6,689 nt of DNA from a bacterium. GTDB taxonomy: Bacteria > Electryoneota > RPQS01. The stretch spans positions 1 through 6,689 of the forward strand of contig JAHIZR010000112.1 in NCBI GenBank assembly GCA_018814465.1. The letters are read 5' to 3'. A program made the translations under genes and the position numbers. This document shows positions 1 through 6,477 of this stretch, in pieces; positions within the stretch are counted from its first letter, which is position 1, and each line of letters starts with the position of its first letter. The notes under the pieces were generated by a model, which saw nothing but the letters and a program-made list of their open reading frames with translations, made no database searches and had not been told where the DNA came from.

Positions 1-234
1 ACTGCCAGCAGCGCCGGATGCGCCGAATGCCATGACGAAGATGTTACTCCGGACCTGCTGACACACGACGAGATGATCGCCGTCGAATCGCATACCTGCT
101 ATGACTGCCACTCAGTAATGGCGATTTCCGACGCCTATCATCAGCAGTGTTCGGGATGTCATGTCAGAAGCGGTCAGGCACGATTCGTCAATGCCGACGG
201 AAACGCGCGCTGTGAAATCTGCCACCTGAAATAA
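1..234 (+). CDS. Multihaem cytochrome c, C-terminal part (5' end outside window)
   Basis: Reading frame 1 is open from the window edge to TAA at 232-234 and gives 77 residues. These contain four CxxCH haem c attachment motifs: CAECH (residues 7-11), CYDCH (33-37), CSGCH (50-54) and CEICH (71-75). Additional histidines at 22, 31 and 47 could act as distal axial ligands, as in bis-His class III (c3/c7-like) cytochromes. The protein should be exported and carry haem outside the cytoplasmic membrane, but the signal peptide lies upstream of the window. Total haem number is unknown; four is a minimum. Only 13 bp separate it from rnfC, so it is almost certainly co-transcribed. Cytochromes in this position are known in Rnf operons of some sulfate reducers and of Methanosarcina, where the cytochrome exchanges electrons with the complex. 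That role here is inferred from context. The exact cytochrome family is uncertain. Confidence 0.88.
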   Translation, partial: TASSAGCAECHDEDVTPDLLTHDEMIAVESHTCYDCHSVMAISDAYHQQCSGCHVRSGQARFVNADGNARCEICHLK

Positions 235-247
235 GTAAAGCATAAAC

Positions 248-1651
248 ATGTCCGTAAATACTCTGCAATCCATATTCAAACCGGTCGGCTGCGTCCCCCG
301 CTATAAGCACTGGGACGAAGCAATAATCGAGATCCCCAGACCTGATTATGTCGCCATCCCTCTGGAATATCCGGGACAGCTCTACTATTTCCCGAAAGTG
401 GAATTGGGACAGCAGGTTCGCAGATTTCAGATTATCGGAACCACCAAGCTGGGTCATTGTGTTCACGCTCCCGTCAGTGGAATTGTACGCGATATTCTGC
501 TGGTCTGGACCGCGCTCGGATTCAATGTCCCGGCGATGCTGATCCAGAGCAATGACGAGCCTGCCTTGCCGATAGAGGAGCTGCTTTCGTCCGTCGAATC
601 TTCGACAGAAAGACTGACTCTTACGAGAAAGCTCAAGGGACTCGGGATTATCTCACCTTGGACAACATCAGGCAAGTTCCATCATGAAGAAGACAAGGAT
701 TATCCTGAAATCAACACCATTGTGATTAAAGGTGTGAACGAAGAATCCAGCGTCTTCATTCTGGAACTTCTCCTGAAACAGAAAGCGGAAATCATCAGGA
801 AAGGGATCAGCAGACTTTCCGATCTGGCTCCCAAAGCGAAGATTATTCTGACCGTTCCGAAATATCTCGAGGCTCTTGCCAAGGCGAAAATCGGCAGTCA
901 AGTCTCGGTGAAAGCACTGCCTTATGAATACGGCGACCGAGTGGAGCAGCTTGTCGTACCGAAACTGGCAAATCGCGCTATCCCCAACACCGAGGCCTAT
1001 CGCGACTACGGGGTTGCGGTATTGTCCACGGAATTCGTGATCAATATCGTCGAGGCGATAGAGAATGTCCAGCCGTTTGTCGACAAATATTTGACGATTG
1101 CCGGCACCGATATTCCAAAGCCGCGCACGATCAAGTTCCCCATCGGAACGACCATCCGGCATATTCTGAAATCTCTGGGCTACGACCGAAAAAAGTACGC
1201 GCGCATTCTCGTCGGCGGACCGATGAAAGGACGGGCGCAATACACGACCTACACACCGCTGACTAAATCAAGTCACGGACTGTATCTGATGACTGATGCG
1301 GAAATTCCGCCTGAGGAAAACTTCACCTGCATCAACTGCGGTCGCTGCACGCGGGTCTGTACGGCAAACCTGCAGGTGCATCTGATCGCCCGCTATGCGG
1401 AATATAATATGCTGCCGGACACAAAACAGTATTATCCGGAAGCCTGCAACGGCTGCGGACTGTGCGGCTATGTCTGTCCCGCGCATCGTCCGCTTGTTCA
1501 ATTCGTAGAAATGGCAAAAAAATACGGAACCGAAGATGACTATGTTCCCCAGACTGAGTGTAGCGGGGGGGCCTCACTGGAGAGATGGGAACTCGATTTC
1601 CAGAACTCAGATCCTCTGGCTGCTGGCGCTGCTGCCGACCGTCGCGGTTAG
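248..1651 (+). CDS. rnfC: Rnf complex subunit RnfC with degenerate NADH/FMN site; C-terminus probably frameshifted
   Basis: Peripheral iron-sulfur subunit of the Rnf complex, normally the NADH-reactive one. The N-terminal barrel-sandwich domain shows HAPVSGIV (residues 73-80). A central NuoF-like region is followed by an SLBB-type segment ending GGPMKG (323-328). Two ferredoxin motifs bind 4Fe-4S clusters: C361/C364/C367/C371 and C400/C403/C406/C410-Pro. The Pro usual after the first motif is Thr. The glycine-rich GGxGFPT-type loop expected near residues 131-145 is absent (GLGIISPWTTSGKF is read there), and the usual GAECEP is replaced by GVNEES (162-167). NADH and FMN binding is therefore doubtful. 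ATG 248 starts 13 bp after the cytochrome stop, with only a weak purine-rich ribosome site. The open frame runs to TAG 1649-1651, overlapping rnfD by 116 bp, but residues after K425 look like non-homologous overprinting. A one-base shift in the A7 run at 1516-1522 would instead end the protein at TGA 1537-1539 (430 residues). Confidence 0.93.
   Translation: MSVNTLQSIFKPVGCVPRYKHWDEAIIEIPRPDYVAIPLEYPGQLYYFPKVELGQQVRRFQIIGTTKLGHCVHAPVSGIVRDILLVWTALGFNVPAMLIQSNDEPALPIEELLSSVESSTERLTLTRKLKGLGIISPWTTSGKFHHEEDKDYPEINTIVIKGVNEESSVFILELLLKQKAEIIRKGISRLSDLAPKAKIILTVPKYLEALAKAKIGSQVSVKALPYEYGDRVEQLVVPKLANRAIPNTEAYRDYGVAVLSTEFVINIVEAIENVQPFVDKYLTIAGTDIPKPRTIKFPIGTTIRHILKSLGYDRKKYARILVGGPMKGRAQYTTYTPLTKSSHGLYLMTDAEIPPEENFTCINCGRCTRVCTANLQVHLIARYAEYNMLPDTKQYYPEACNGCGLCGYVCPAHRPLVQFVEMAKKYGTEDDYVPQTECSGGASLERWELDFQNSDPLAAGAAADRRG
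1516..1522 (+). other. A7 homopolymer in slippery-heptamer phase near the end of rnfC
   Basis: The seven A residues are read as gcA AAA AAA tac in the rnfC frame, exactly the A_AAA_AAA phase of a -1 slippery heptamer. After a -1 shift (or one extra A) the codons are ATA CGG AAC CGA AGA TGA, so RnfC would end ...AKKIRNRR at TGA 1537-1539. That stop forms an ATGA overlap with the rnfD start at 1536. A short stem, GGAAC (1526-1530) with GTTCC (1544-1548), lies just downstream with the rnfD start in its loop. It is only 5 bp and begins 3 nt after the run, closer than usual for frameshift stimulators. A missed A in the assembly is at least as likely as programmed slippage. Confidence 0.55.
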
Positions 1652-2510
1652 TTTTACCGTTTTCGGATTCAGTGCGCTGCGAGTAATCACACTCAGTATC
1701 GCGTTTGCGATAGCAATCGATGCGATTGTCAGTTGGTGGTTCCCGTCGAAGGATATAACCGCCAACTGGAGCAGTGCGTTGCTCGGTGCTTTGCTGGGGC
1801 TGCTGCTGCCGGTCAATGCTCCTTGGTGGCTGATTCTGGTCGGCTGTTTCATCATGATCGTCGTCGGTAAAAAACTGTTCGGCGGACTGGGAGCTTATCC
1901 GGTTCACCCGACGGCGCTGGCCGGCGCGATGCTGATCGTCTCCTGGCCAAGCCGATTCGATTACACAGCCGCTTTGGCGGGATTCAATCTCGATTTTAAA
2001 ATGATCGAACCGATCCGTCTGGTTAAAACGCTCGGCTCGACAGCCGAAGAGTCTTACAGTTTGATGGATATGTTTTTAGGTCACCAGATTGCGGGCGCAG
2101 GCAATGCGATGGTGCTCTATCTATTAATCGGCGGCTTATTCCTGCTGGCGGCGCGGCAAATCTCCTGGCACATCCCGGTTGGTTTTTTAGCGGGAGTCGC
2201 GCTGACAAGCTTAGCCTTGCATGCCTATAATCCGTCCCTGTTCGCCACCGCGCAGTTTCAACTGCTCGCGGGAAGCACGATATTAGCCGCGTTCTTTCTG
2301 GTGCCGGACCATACAACTTCGCCTGTTAACCTATTGCCGATGTTCCTCAGCGGTTTGATCGGCGGTATGATACTAGTGCTAATTCGATCGTTTTCACATC
2401 ACTATGACGGAGTCATCTTCACAGTGCTGTTGGTGAATATCTGCAATCCGCTGCTCGACAGAATCGCGCCCAAACCTATCGTGAAACGGGAGGTCGTGCA
2501 GGATGCGTGA
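1536..2510 (+). CDS. rnfD: Rnf complex membrane subunit RnfD (NqrB/RnfD family), flavinylation Thr not found
   Basis: Integral membrane subunit of about ten hydrophobic segments, 324 residues. Family hallmarks are PRLSVAGGPHWRDGNSISR at residues 5-23 (like the LxVSxSPHxR start of RnfD), GKKLFGGLGAYPVHP (111-125), SLMDMFLG (175-182), a QLLAGS...VPDHTTSP stretch (242-263) and NPLLDRIAPKP near the C-terminus (304-314). RnfD normally carries FMN covalently bound to the Thr of a D-x-x-[ST]-[GSQ]-A-T motif just ahead of the SLxDxFLG stretch. Here that place reads KMIEPIRLVKTLG (155-167) and no such motif occurs, so covalent FMN is probably absent. The NxFNP motif after GGLG is also changed. ATG 1536 is chosen for its GGA at 1526-1528 (7 nt upstream) and because conserved sequence begins straight after; ATG 1542 is possible. 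The gene starts inside the rnfC reading frame and its last 8 bp overlap rnfG. Confidence 0.93.
   Translation: MTMFPRLSVAGGPHWRDGNSISRTQILWLLALLPTVAVSFTVFGFSALRVITLSIAFAIAIDAIVSWWFPSKDITANWSSALLGALLGLLLPVNAPWWLILVGCFIMIVVGKKLFGGLGAYPVHPTALAGAMLIVSWPSRFDYTAALAGFNLDFKMIEPIRLVKTLGSTAEESYSLMDMFLGHQIAGAGNAMVLYLLIGGLFLLAARQISWHIPVGFLAGVALTSLALHAYNPSLFATAQFQLLAGSTILAAFFLVPDHTTSPVNLLPMFLSGLIGGMILVLIRSFSHHYDGVIFTVLLVNICNPLLDRIAPKPIVKREVVQDA
2488..2494 (+). promoter_or_regulatory. Strong ribosome binding site for rnfG
   Basis: GGGAGGT lies 8 nt before ATG 2503, inside the 3' end of rnfD. It fixes the rnfG start within the ATGCGTGA overlap and suggests coupled translation of the two genes. Confidence 0.8.
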
Positions 2511-3090
2511 GATTGTCAGATTAGTGGTGGTACTTACACTCATCTGTGTGGTCACCGCCGGAGCGCTGGAGATACTGCGAGTGCAGTTGGAGCCCCGCAT
2601 CGAGATGCAGGAAGACCTGAATGTTCGCGGCCCGGCCTTAGCCAGCCTGTTCGGTAAGCCTGCCGATGAACTGCTTGCCAACAAGGTCGTGTTCCATCAT
2701 AACGATGTCGATTATCCGATATTTTACCTGAAGGAAAACGGCGAAGTCACAAGCCTTGCCATCGAGGCGGCCGGGAAAGGCGGCTACGGCGGTGATGTAT
2801 CCATCATGATCGGTATCGACCTCAAGCGGAATCGCACCCTGGGCATGGAAATCATCAAGCATGCCGAGACTCCCGGAGTCGGTTCCCGGATCGAAAAGGA
2901 ATCGTTCCGTAAACAATGGCAAAAGCTCCCTTCTACCGAAGATGTAGCATTGGGAAAACAAATCGCCGCGATCTCGGGTGCCACCTATTCTTCGCGAGCC
3001 GCGATTAACGCCTCGAATCAAATCATTGCTCAGGTGCGCGACAGCAAGGATGAGATTCTGGCGCTCATTCAGAAAAAAGAAAACGGTTAA
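2503..3090 (+). CDS. rnfG: Rnf complex subunit RnfG, covalent-FMN protein
   Basis: RnfG is a single-span protein whose FMN-binding domain faces outward and passes electrons along the Rnf chain. It has 195 residues, close to the usual size. One N-terminal membrane helix (about 5-25) is followed by the FMN-binding domain. Visible hallmarks are GGYGG (93-97), HAETPGVGSRIE (120-131) and the flavinylation motif S158-G159-A160-T161-Y162-S163, where FMN is attached through a phosphoester to Thr161 by an ApbE transferase. An apbE-like gene begins at the end of this operon. The start is set by a strong ribosome site at 2488-2494 and overlaps the rnfD stop by 8 bp. Unlike RnfC and RnfD here, RnfG keeps all its cofactor residues, so it is probably the only covalently flavinylated subunit of this complex (inference). 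Confidence 0.95.
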   Translation: MREIVRLVVVLTLICVVTAGALEILRVQLEPRIEMQEDLNVRGPALASLFGKPADELLANKVVFHHNDVDYPIFYLKENGEVTSLAIEAAGKGGYGGDVSIMIGIDLKRNRTLGMEIIKHAETPGVGSRIEKESFRKQWQKLPSTEDVALGKQIAAISGATYSSRAAINASNQIIAQVRDSKDEILALIQKKENG

Positions 3091-3106
3091 GACCGATATC
3101 TATATC

Positions 3107-3724
3107 ATGAAATTCAAGAAAGTACTTCTAAACGGTCTCTGGAACGAGATGCCGCCCTTCAAGCTGGTGCTGGGACTTTGTCCGGCGCTGGCTGTGACAT
3201 CGAGCGCCGAAAACGGTCTCGGAATGGGTATGGCCACCACCTTCGTGCTGGTGCTTTCCAATCTGGTGATTTCACTGTTGCGTAAAGTGATCCCCGATAA
3301 AGTGCGTATCGCCAGCTACATTGTTGTGATCGCCACACTCGTGGTGATCGTGGAAATGCTGATGAAAGCATACTTCTTCAACCTTTCTCAACAGTTAGGC
3401 ATCTTCATTCCACTCATTGTCGTAAACTGCATCATTTTAGGACGCGCTGAAGCCTTCGCCTCAAGGAACCCGGCACCGCTGTCCGTCGTTGATGGAGTGA
3501 GTATAGGAATCGGTTATTCCATCTCTCTTACAATGATCGGAATCGTGCGCGAAACCTTAGGCGCGGGAACACTGTTCGGAGTACCGATCTTCTGGGAAGG
3601 ATTCGAGCCGTTCGCTTTCATGGTGAAAGCGCCCGGCGCGTTTATCTGTCTGGGAGTGATGCTCGGCTTAATGAATGCCTACAGCCGCTGGCGCGGTGAG
3701 CATCTTGTCCAACTTCAGTCGTAG
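3107..3724 (+). CDS. rnfE: Rnf complex membrane subunit RnfE
   Basis: RnfE is a six-helix membrane protein that pairs with RnfA. The two hold a [2Fe-2S] cluster in the membrane that carries electrons across it. The protein has 205 residues. Recognisable family sequence includes LGLCPALAVTSSAENGLGMG (22-41), LVISLLRKVIP (53-63), VNCIILGRAEAFASRNP (106-122) and SIGIGYSISL. The two cluster cysteines C25 and C108 are both present. The frame is open upstream from 2978, but that part lies inside rnfG and is not homologous. ATG 3107, giving MKFKKVLLNGLW, matches family N-termini and follows the rnfG stop by 16 bp. No clear Shine-Dalgarno sequence precedes it, so translation may depend on coupling to rnfG. 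The stop TAG (3722-3724) overlaps the ribosome site of rnfA. Confidence 0.95.
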   Translation: MKFKKVLLNGLWNEMPPFKLVLGLCPALAVTSSAENGLGMGMATTFVLVLSNLVISLLRKVIPDKVRIASYIVVIATLVVIVEMLMKAYFFNLSQQLGIFIPLIVVNCIILGRAEAFASRNPAPLSVVDGVSIGIGYSISLTMIGIVRETLGAGTLFGVPIFWEGFEPFAFMVKAPGAFICLGVMLGLMNAYSRWRGEHLVQLQS

Positions 3725-3727
3725 GAG
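3723..3727 (+). promoter_or_regulatory. Ribosome binding site for rnfA
   Basis: AGGAG overlaps the rnfE stop codon and sits 6 nt before ATG 3734, supporting that start and tight coupling of rnfE and rnfA. Confidence 0.75.
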
Positions 3728-3733
3728 TAAGAA

Positions 3734-4309
3734 ATGAACTGGTTCCTGATTGCCATCAGCGCAATCTTTGTCAATAATATTCTGCTGGCGCAGTACCTCG
3801 GCAACTGCCCCTTTATGGGCGTATCCAAGAGACTGTCCACGGCTCTGGGTATGGGCGCGGCGGTGATTTTCGTCGCAACGCTGGCTTCGGTTTTTACGTG
3901 GATCATTTATCATTATGTCATGGTCCCTTACGGGATCGAGTATATGCAGACGCTGATTTTCATTCTGGTGATTGCGGCTCTGGTGCAGTTCGTGGAAATC
4001 TTTCTGAAGAAAAAGAGCAGAGCGATTTACAACGCGCTCGGCATCTATCTTCCCTTGATCACGACAAACTGCGCCGTGATGGGTATCGCCTTGCTGAACA
4101 TTAAGAATGAGAACGGCTTTTTTGAAATGCTGGTTTTTTCATTCGCCAGCGCTGTCGGATTTTCGCTGGCGCTGATTCTGTTCGCGGGCATCCGTGAACG
4201 AATGATTACGACGCCGATTCCGATTGTTCTGCGCGGCACGGCGATTGCCCTGATTATGGCCGGAATCATGTCGCTGGCGTTTATGGGATTCGCCGGAATG
4301 GGCAGCTAA
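3734..4309 (+). CDS. rnfA: Rnf complex membrane subunit RnfA
   Basis: RnfA is homologous to RnfE and forms the inverted membrane pair with it. It has 191 residues, the typical length, with six hydrophobic segments (about 4-22, 38-60, 71-90, 100-120, 129-153 and 164-188). Family signatures are FVNNILLAQYLGNCPFMGVS (12-31), AIYNALGIYLPLITTNCAVMG (97-117, with the conserved second Cys) and AGIRER (151-156). The two cysteines C25 and C113, expected to ligate the shared [2Fe-2S] cluster with C25 and C108 of RnfE, are both present. The start is fixed by AGGAG 6 nt upstream. The core transmembrane electron path therefore looks intact even though the outer subunits have changed. Confidence 0.96.
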   Translation: MNWFLIAISAIFVNNILLAQYLGNCPFMGVSKRLSTALGMGAAVIFVATLASVFTWIIYHYVMVPYGIEYMQTLIFILVIAALVQFVEIFLKKKSRAIYNALGIYLPLITTNCAVMGIALLNIKNENGFFEMLVFSFASAVGFSLALILFAGIRERMITTPIPIVLRGTAIALIMAGIMSLAFMGFAGMGS

Positions 4310-4316
4310 ATAATTC

Positions 4317-4349
4317 AAGTGAGGTCCGATTCACTTTCTGATCAGTGAA
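4317..4349 (+). promoter_or_regulatory. Two mutually exclusive small hairpins in the rnfA-rnfB leader
   Basis: In the 52-bp gap before rnfB, AAGTGA (4317-4322) can pair with TCACTT (4331-4336), and the overlapping TTCACT (4330-4335) can pair with AGTGAA (4344-4349). Each stem is 6 bp with an 8-nt loop, and they share the central strand, so only one can form at a time. There is no following T-run, so this is not an obvious terminator. The first stem partly covers a GAGGT sequence (4321-4325). A role in tuning rnfB expression is possible but unproven; 6-bp stems also arise by chance. Confidence 0.35.
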
Positions 4350-4361
4350 CGAGTTTAAGAT

Positions 4362-6470
4362 ATGCTTCCAGTAATCGTATTAGCCGGTATCGGCGGCATC
4401 GCAGCCTTGATCCTGGGAATCGCGGCGAGAATCTTCTATGTGGAAGAGGATCCTCGCATTAAGGATGTCACTAACTTATTGCCCGGAGCAAATTGCGGCG
4501 GCTGCGGCTTCGCGGGATGCAGCGCCTGCGCCGAAGCAATCGTCGCCGGAGAAGCGCAGCCCAATGCTTGTGTTGTCGGCGGCACGGAAGTTGCCAACGC
4601 CGTAGCCTATTATCTGGGGATGGAGGCAATAGAAACCAATCCGCAAGTTGCTAATCCGGGCTGCCGGGGCGGCAATCGCGCGACAAAAAAATATGATTAT
4701 ATCGGCTTTGACGATTGCCGCGCGGCGATGCTCTATTATCATGGCCCAACGCAATGCGAGCGCGGATGCATCGGATTGGGCACCTGTGTGAAAAGCTGCA
4801 GATTCGGCGCAATTGAGATGGGCACCGAAGGCTTGCCCGTGTTCAATCCCGAGCGCTGCGTCGGCTGCGGGGAATGTGTCCGCGCCTGTCCGAAGGGCAT
4901 CATCGGTCTCATCAGTTCAACCACCAAAATCCTGCATTGGAATCAGTATACCGAATGTCTGGCGCCCTGTCAACAAAAATGCCCGGCTCAAATCGATATC
5001 CGCAAGTATGTCCAGTATATTAAAGAAGGACGCTTCAAGGACGCCCTGCTGACTATCAAGGAGCACAATCCCCTTCCCTCTGTTTGCGGGCGAGTTTGTC
5101 CGGAGCCTTGCGCGCTGGCTTGCCGTCGTCAGATTTCGGATGAGCCGGTAGCGATTAACTATCTGAAACGCTTTGTTGCCGATCAGGAATATCTATCGGG
5201 CACCCGCTATGAAGTCCCGATTGCTGCCGATACGGGTAAGCAGGTTGCGGTTATCGGCGGCGGACCGAGTGGTTTATCGGCCGCGTACTATCTGCGCCGC
5301 CTGGGCCACGCAGTAACCATTTTCGAGAAAATGCCTAAGCTGGGCGGCATGCTGCGCTATGGAATTCCTGAATACAGATTGCCCAAAAAGATTCTCGATT
5401 GGGAAATCCAAGGCATTCTTGAAATGGGAGTCCAAGCCAAAACGGGAGTCGAATTCGGCGAGAGCCTTAAACTCGAGCTGTTGAAAACGGAAGGATTCGA
5501 TGCCGTCTATGTTGCTGTGGGCGCATGGGATGATCAGCGGTTAACCATCGAGGGACACGATGCCGAAGGCGTCATCAGCGGCATCAAGTATCTCGAGCGA
5601 TTCCATACTGACGAGGAAGTGGATAAGGGCGAGTATATCATCGTGATCGGAGGAGGAAACACCGCTATCGACGCCGCGCGCACCGCCCAGCGCATGGGCG
5701 CCAAAGAAGTCTCAATTGTCTATCGACGCTCTCGCAACGAAATGCCTGCCAATCCCGCCGAAATCATCGCGGCTGAGGAGGAAGGCATTAATCTTCGGTA
5801 TCTGTACGGTCCGCAGCGTGTTGTCATCGAAAACGGCAGGGTTGCGGGTTTGGAAGTAATCAAGATGGAACTTGGTGAACCCGATCCGTCAGGCCGCCGC
5901 CGCCCGGTACCTGTTGAAGGCTCTGAACAAATCCTTAAGTGCGACGTTATTATTGAGGCGGTCGGCCAAAAACCGAATATGGAGTTCATGAAGAACGACA
6001 GCCATCTGAAGTCCATTCCTCTGACTCGTTGGAACACCATCGAAGCATCCGAAGACACGCTGCAAACGGACATCCCTTATGTCTTCACCGGAGGCGACTG
6101 TTTCACGGGACCCGCGCTGGCGATCGATGCGATTGCCGCCGGCCGGTTTGCCGCTCGTTCCATTCACTACTATCTCAGCGAAGGTAAGATCCCGCCCATC
6201 GAGGAACGCGCACGCGATTTTATCCCCGAGTCTCTGCTCAGCGAGTTGCAGGGCATCAAATCAAAGACGCGCGTTCATGAACCGGTTGTCCCGCTCGAAG
6301 AAAGATTGGGAAACTTTAAAGAGGTCGAAGGCACGATCGCCGAAGAGGATGCGCTGTATGAAAGCAGCCGCTGCCTGAACTGCGGAATTTACTGCTATAA
6401 TAAGGATATCGTGGAGGACGAAAACAGTCTGCCGGTGCTCCAATCGGAAGGTGATGCGCTCGCCTCTTAG
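4362..6470 (+). CDS. rnfB: RnfB fused to a GltD/NfnB-like FAD-dependent NAD(P)H oxidoreductase
   Basis: One uninterrupted 702-residue frame; RnfB alone is usually about 180-330 residues. Residues 1-25 are the RnfB membrane anchor. C45/C48/C53/C70 form the Fes-type 4Fe-4S motif (CGGCGFAGC). C132/C136/C142/C146 and C166/C169/C172/C176-Pro form the two-cluster ferredoxin domain. From about residue 190 the sequence becomes the N-terminal Fe-S domain of GltD-type enzymes: C199/C203/C207-Pro, then NPLPSVCGRVCPEPC with C242/C246/C250/C254. The FAD site is GGGPSG (299-304), followed by GGMLRYGIPEYRLPK (328-342). The NAD(P)H site is GGGNTA (430-435), followed by VYRRSRNEMPA (453-463), whose arginines favour NADPH by analogy with GltD. 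The second FAD motif is VFTGGDCFTGPALAIDAI (574-591). The tail has RCLNCGIYC (670-678). Predicted to pass electrons between NAD(P)H, ferredoxin and the Rnf core on the cytoplasmic side. The ATG 4362 start matches RnfB N-termini; its ribosome site is weak (GAG at 4351-4353). Confidence 0.95.
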   Translation: MLPVIVLAGIGGIAALILGIAARIFYVEEDPRIKDVTNLLPGANCGGCGFAGCSACAEAIVAGEAQPNACVVGGTEVANAVAYYLGMEAIETNPQVANPGCRGGNRATKKYDYIGFDDCRAAMLYYHGPTQCERGCIGLGTCVKSCRFGAIEMGTEGLPVFNPERCVGCGECVRACPKGIIGLISSTTKILHWNQYTECLAPCQQKCPAQIDIRKYVQYIKEGRFKDALLTIKEHNPLPSVCGRVCPEPCALACRRQISDEPVAINYLKRFVADQEYLSGTRYEVPIAADTGKQVAVIGGGPSGLSAAYYLRRLGHAVTIFEKMPKLGGMLRYGIPEYRLPKKILDWEIQGILEMGVQAKTGVEFGESLKLELLKTEGFDAVYVAVGAWDDQRLTIEGHDAEGVISGIKYLERFHTDEEVDKGEYIIVIGGGNTAIDAARTAQRMGAKEVSIVYRRSRNEMPANPAEIIAAEEEGINLRYLYGPQRVVIENGRVAGLEVIKMELGEPDPSGRRRPVPVEGSEQILKCDVIIEAVGQKPNMEFMKNDSHLKSIPLTRWNTIEASEDTLQTDIPYVFTGGDCFTGPALAIDAIAAGRFAARSIHYYLSEGKIPPIEERARDFIPESLLSELQGIKSKTRVHEPVVPLEERLGNFKEVEGTIAEEDALYESSRCLNCGIYCYNKDIVEDENSLPVLQSEGDALAS

Positions 6471-6477
6471 CGGCAAT

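Noticed and set aside
668..1240. 190-codon open frame on the minus strand inside rnfC
   Set aside because: It is entirely antisense to conserved rnfC sequence, with no ribosome site or recognisable domain.
1565..1571. G7 run near the start of rnfD as a frameshift site
   Set aside because: Conserved RnfD sequence is in frame on both sides of the run (LSVAGG before, PHWRDG after), so no shift is needed there. The A7 run upstream explains the rnfC problem better.
1332..1907. 191-codon open frame on the minus strand across the rnfC/rnfD junction
   Set aside because: It lies fully opposite two well-supported genes, and its translation is polar, low-complexity and matches no family I recognise. 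It is a shadow of coding bias.
2978..3106. Upstream extension of the rnfE frame to ATG 2978
   Set aside because: These 43 codons lie inside rnfG, are rich in Arg and do not resemble RnfE. ATG 3107 gives the conserved N-terminus.
4900..4960. Possible separate gltD-like gene starting inside rnfB
   Set aside because: There is no stop, no ribosome site and no plausible start at the domain junction, and the frame is continuous, so a fusion is the simpler reading.
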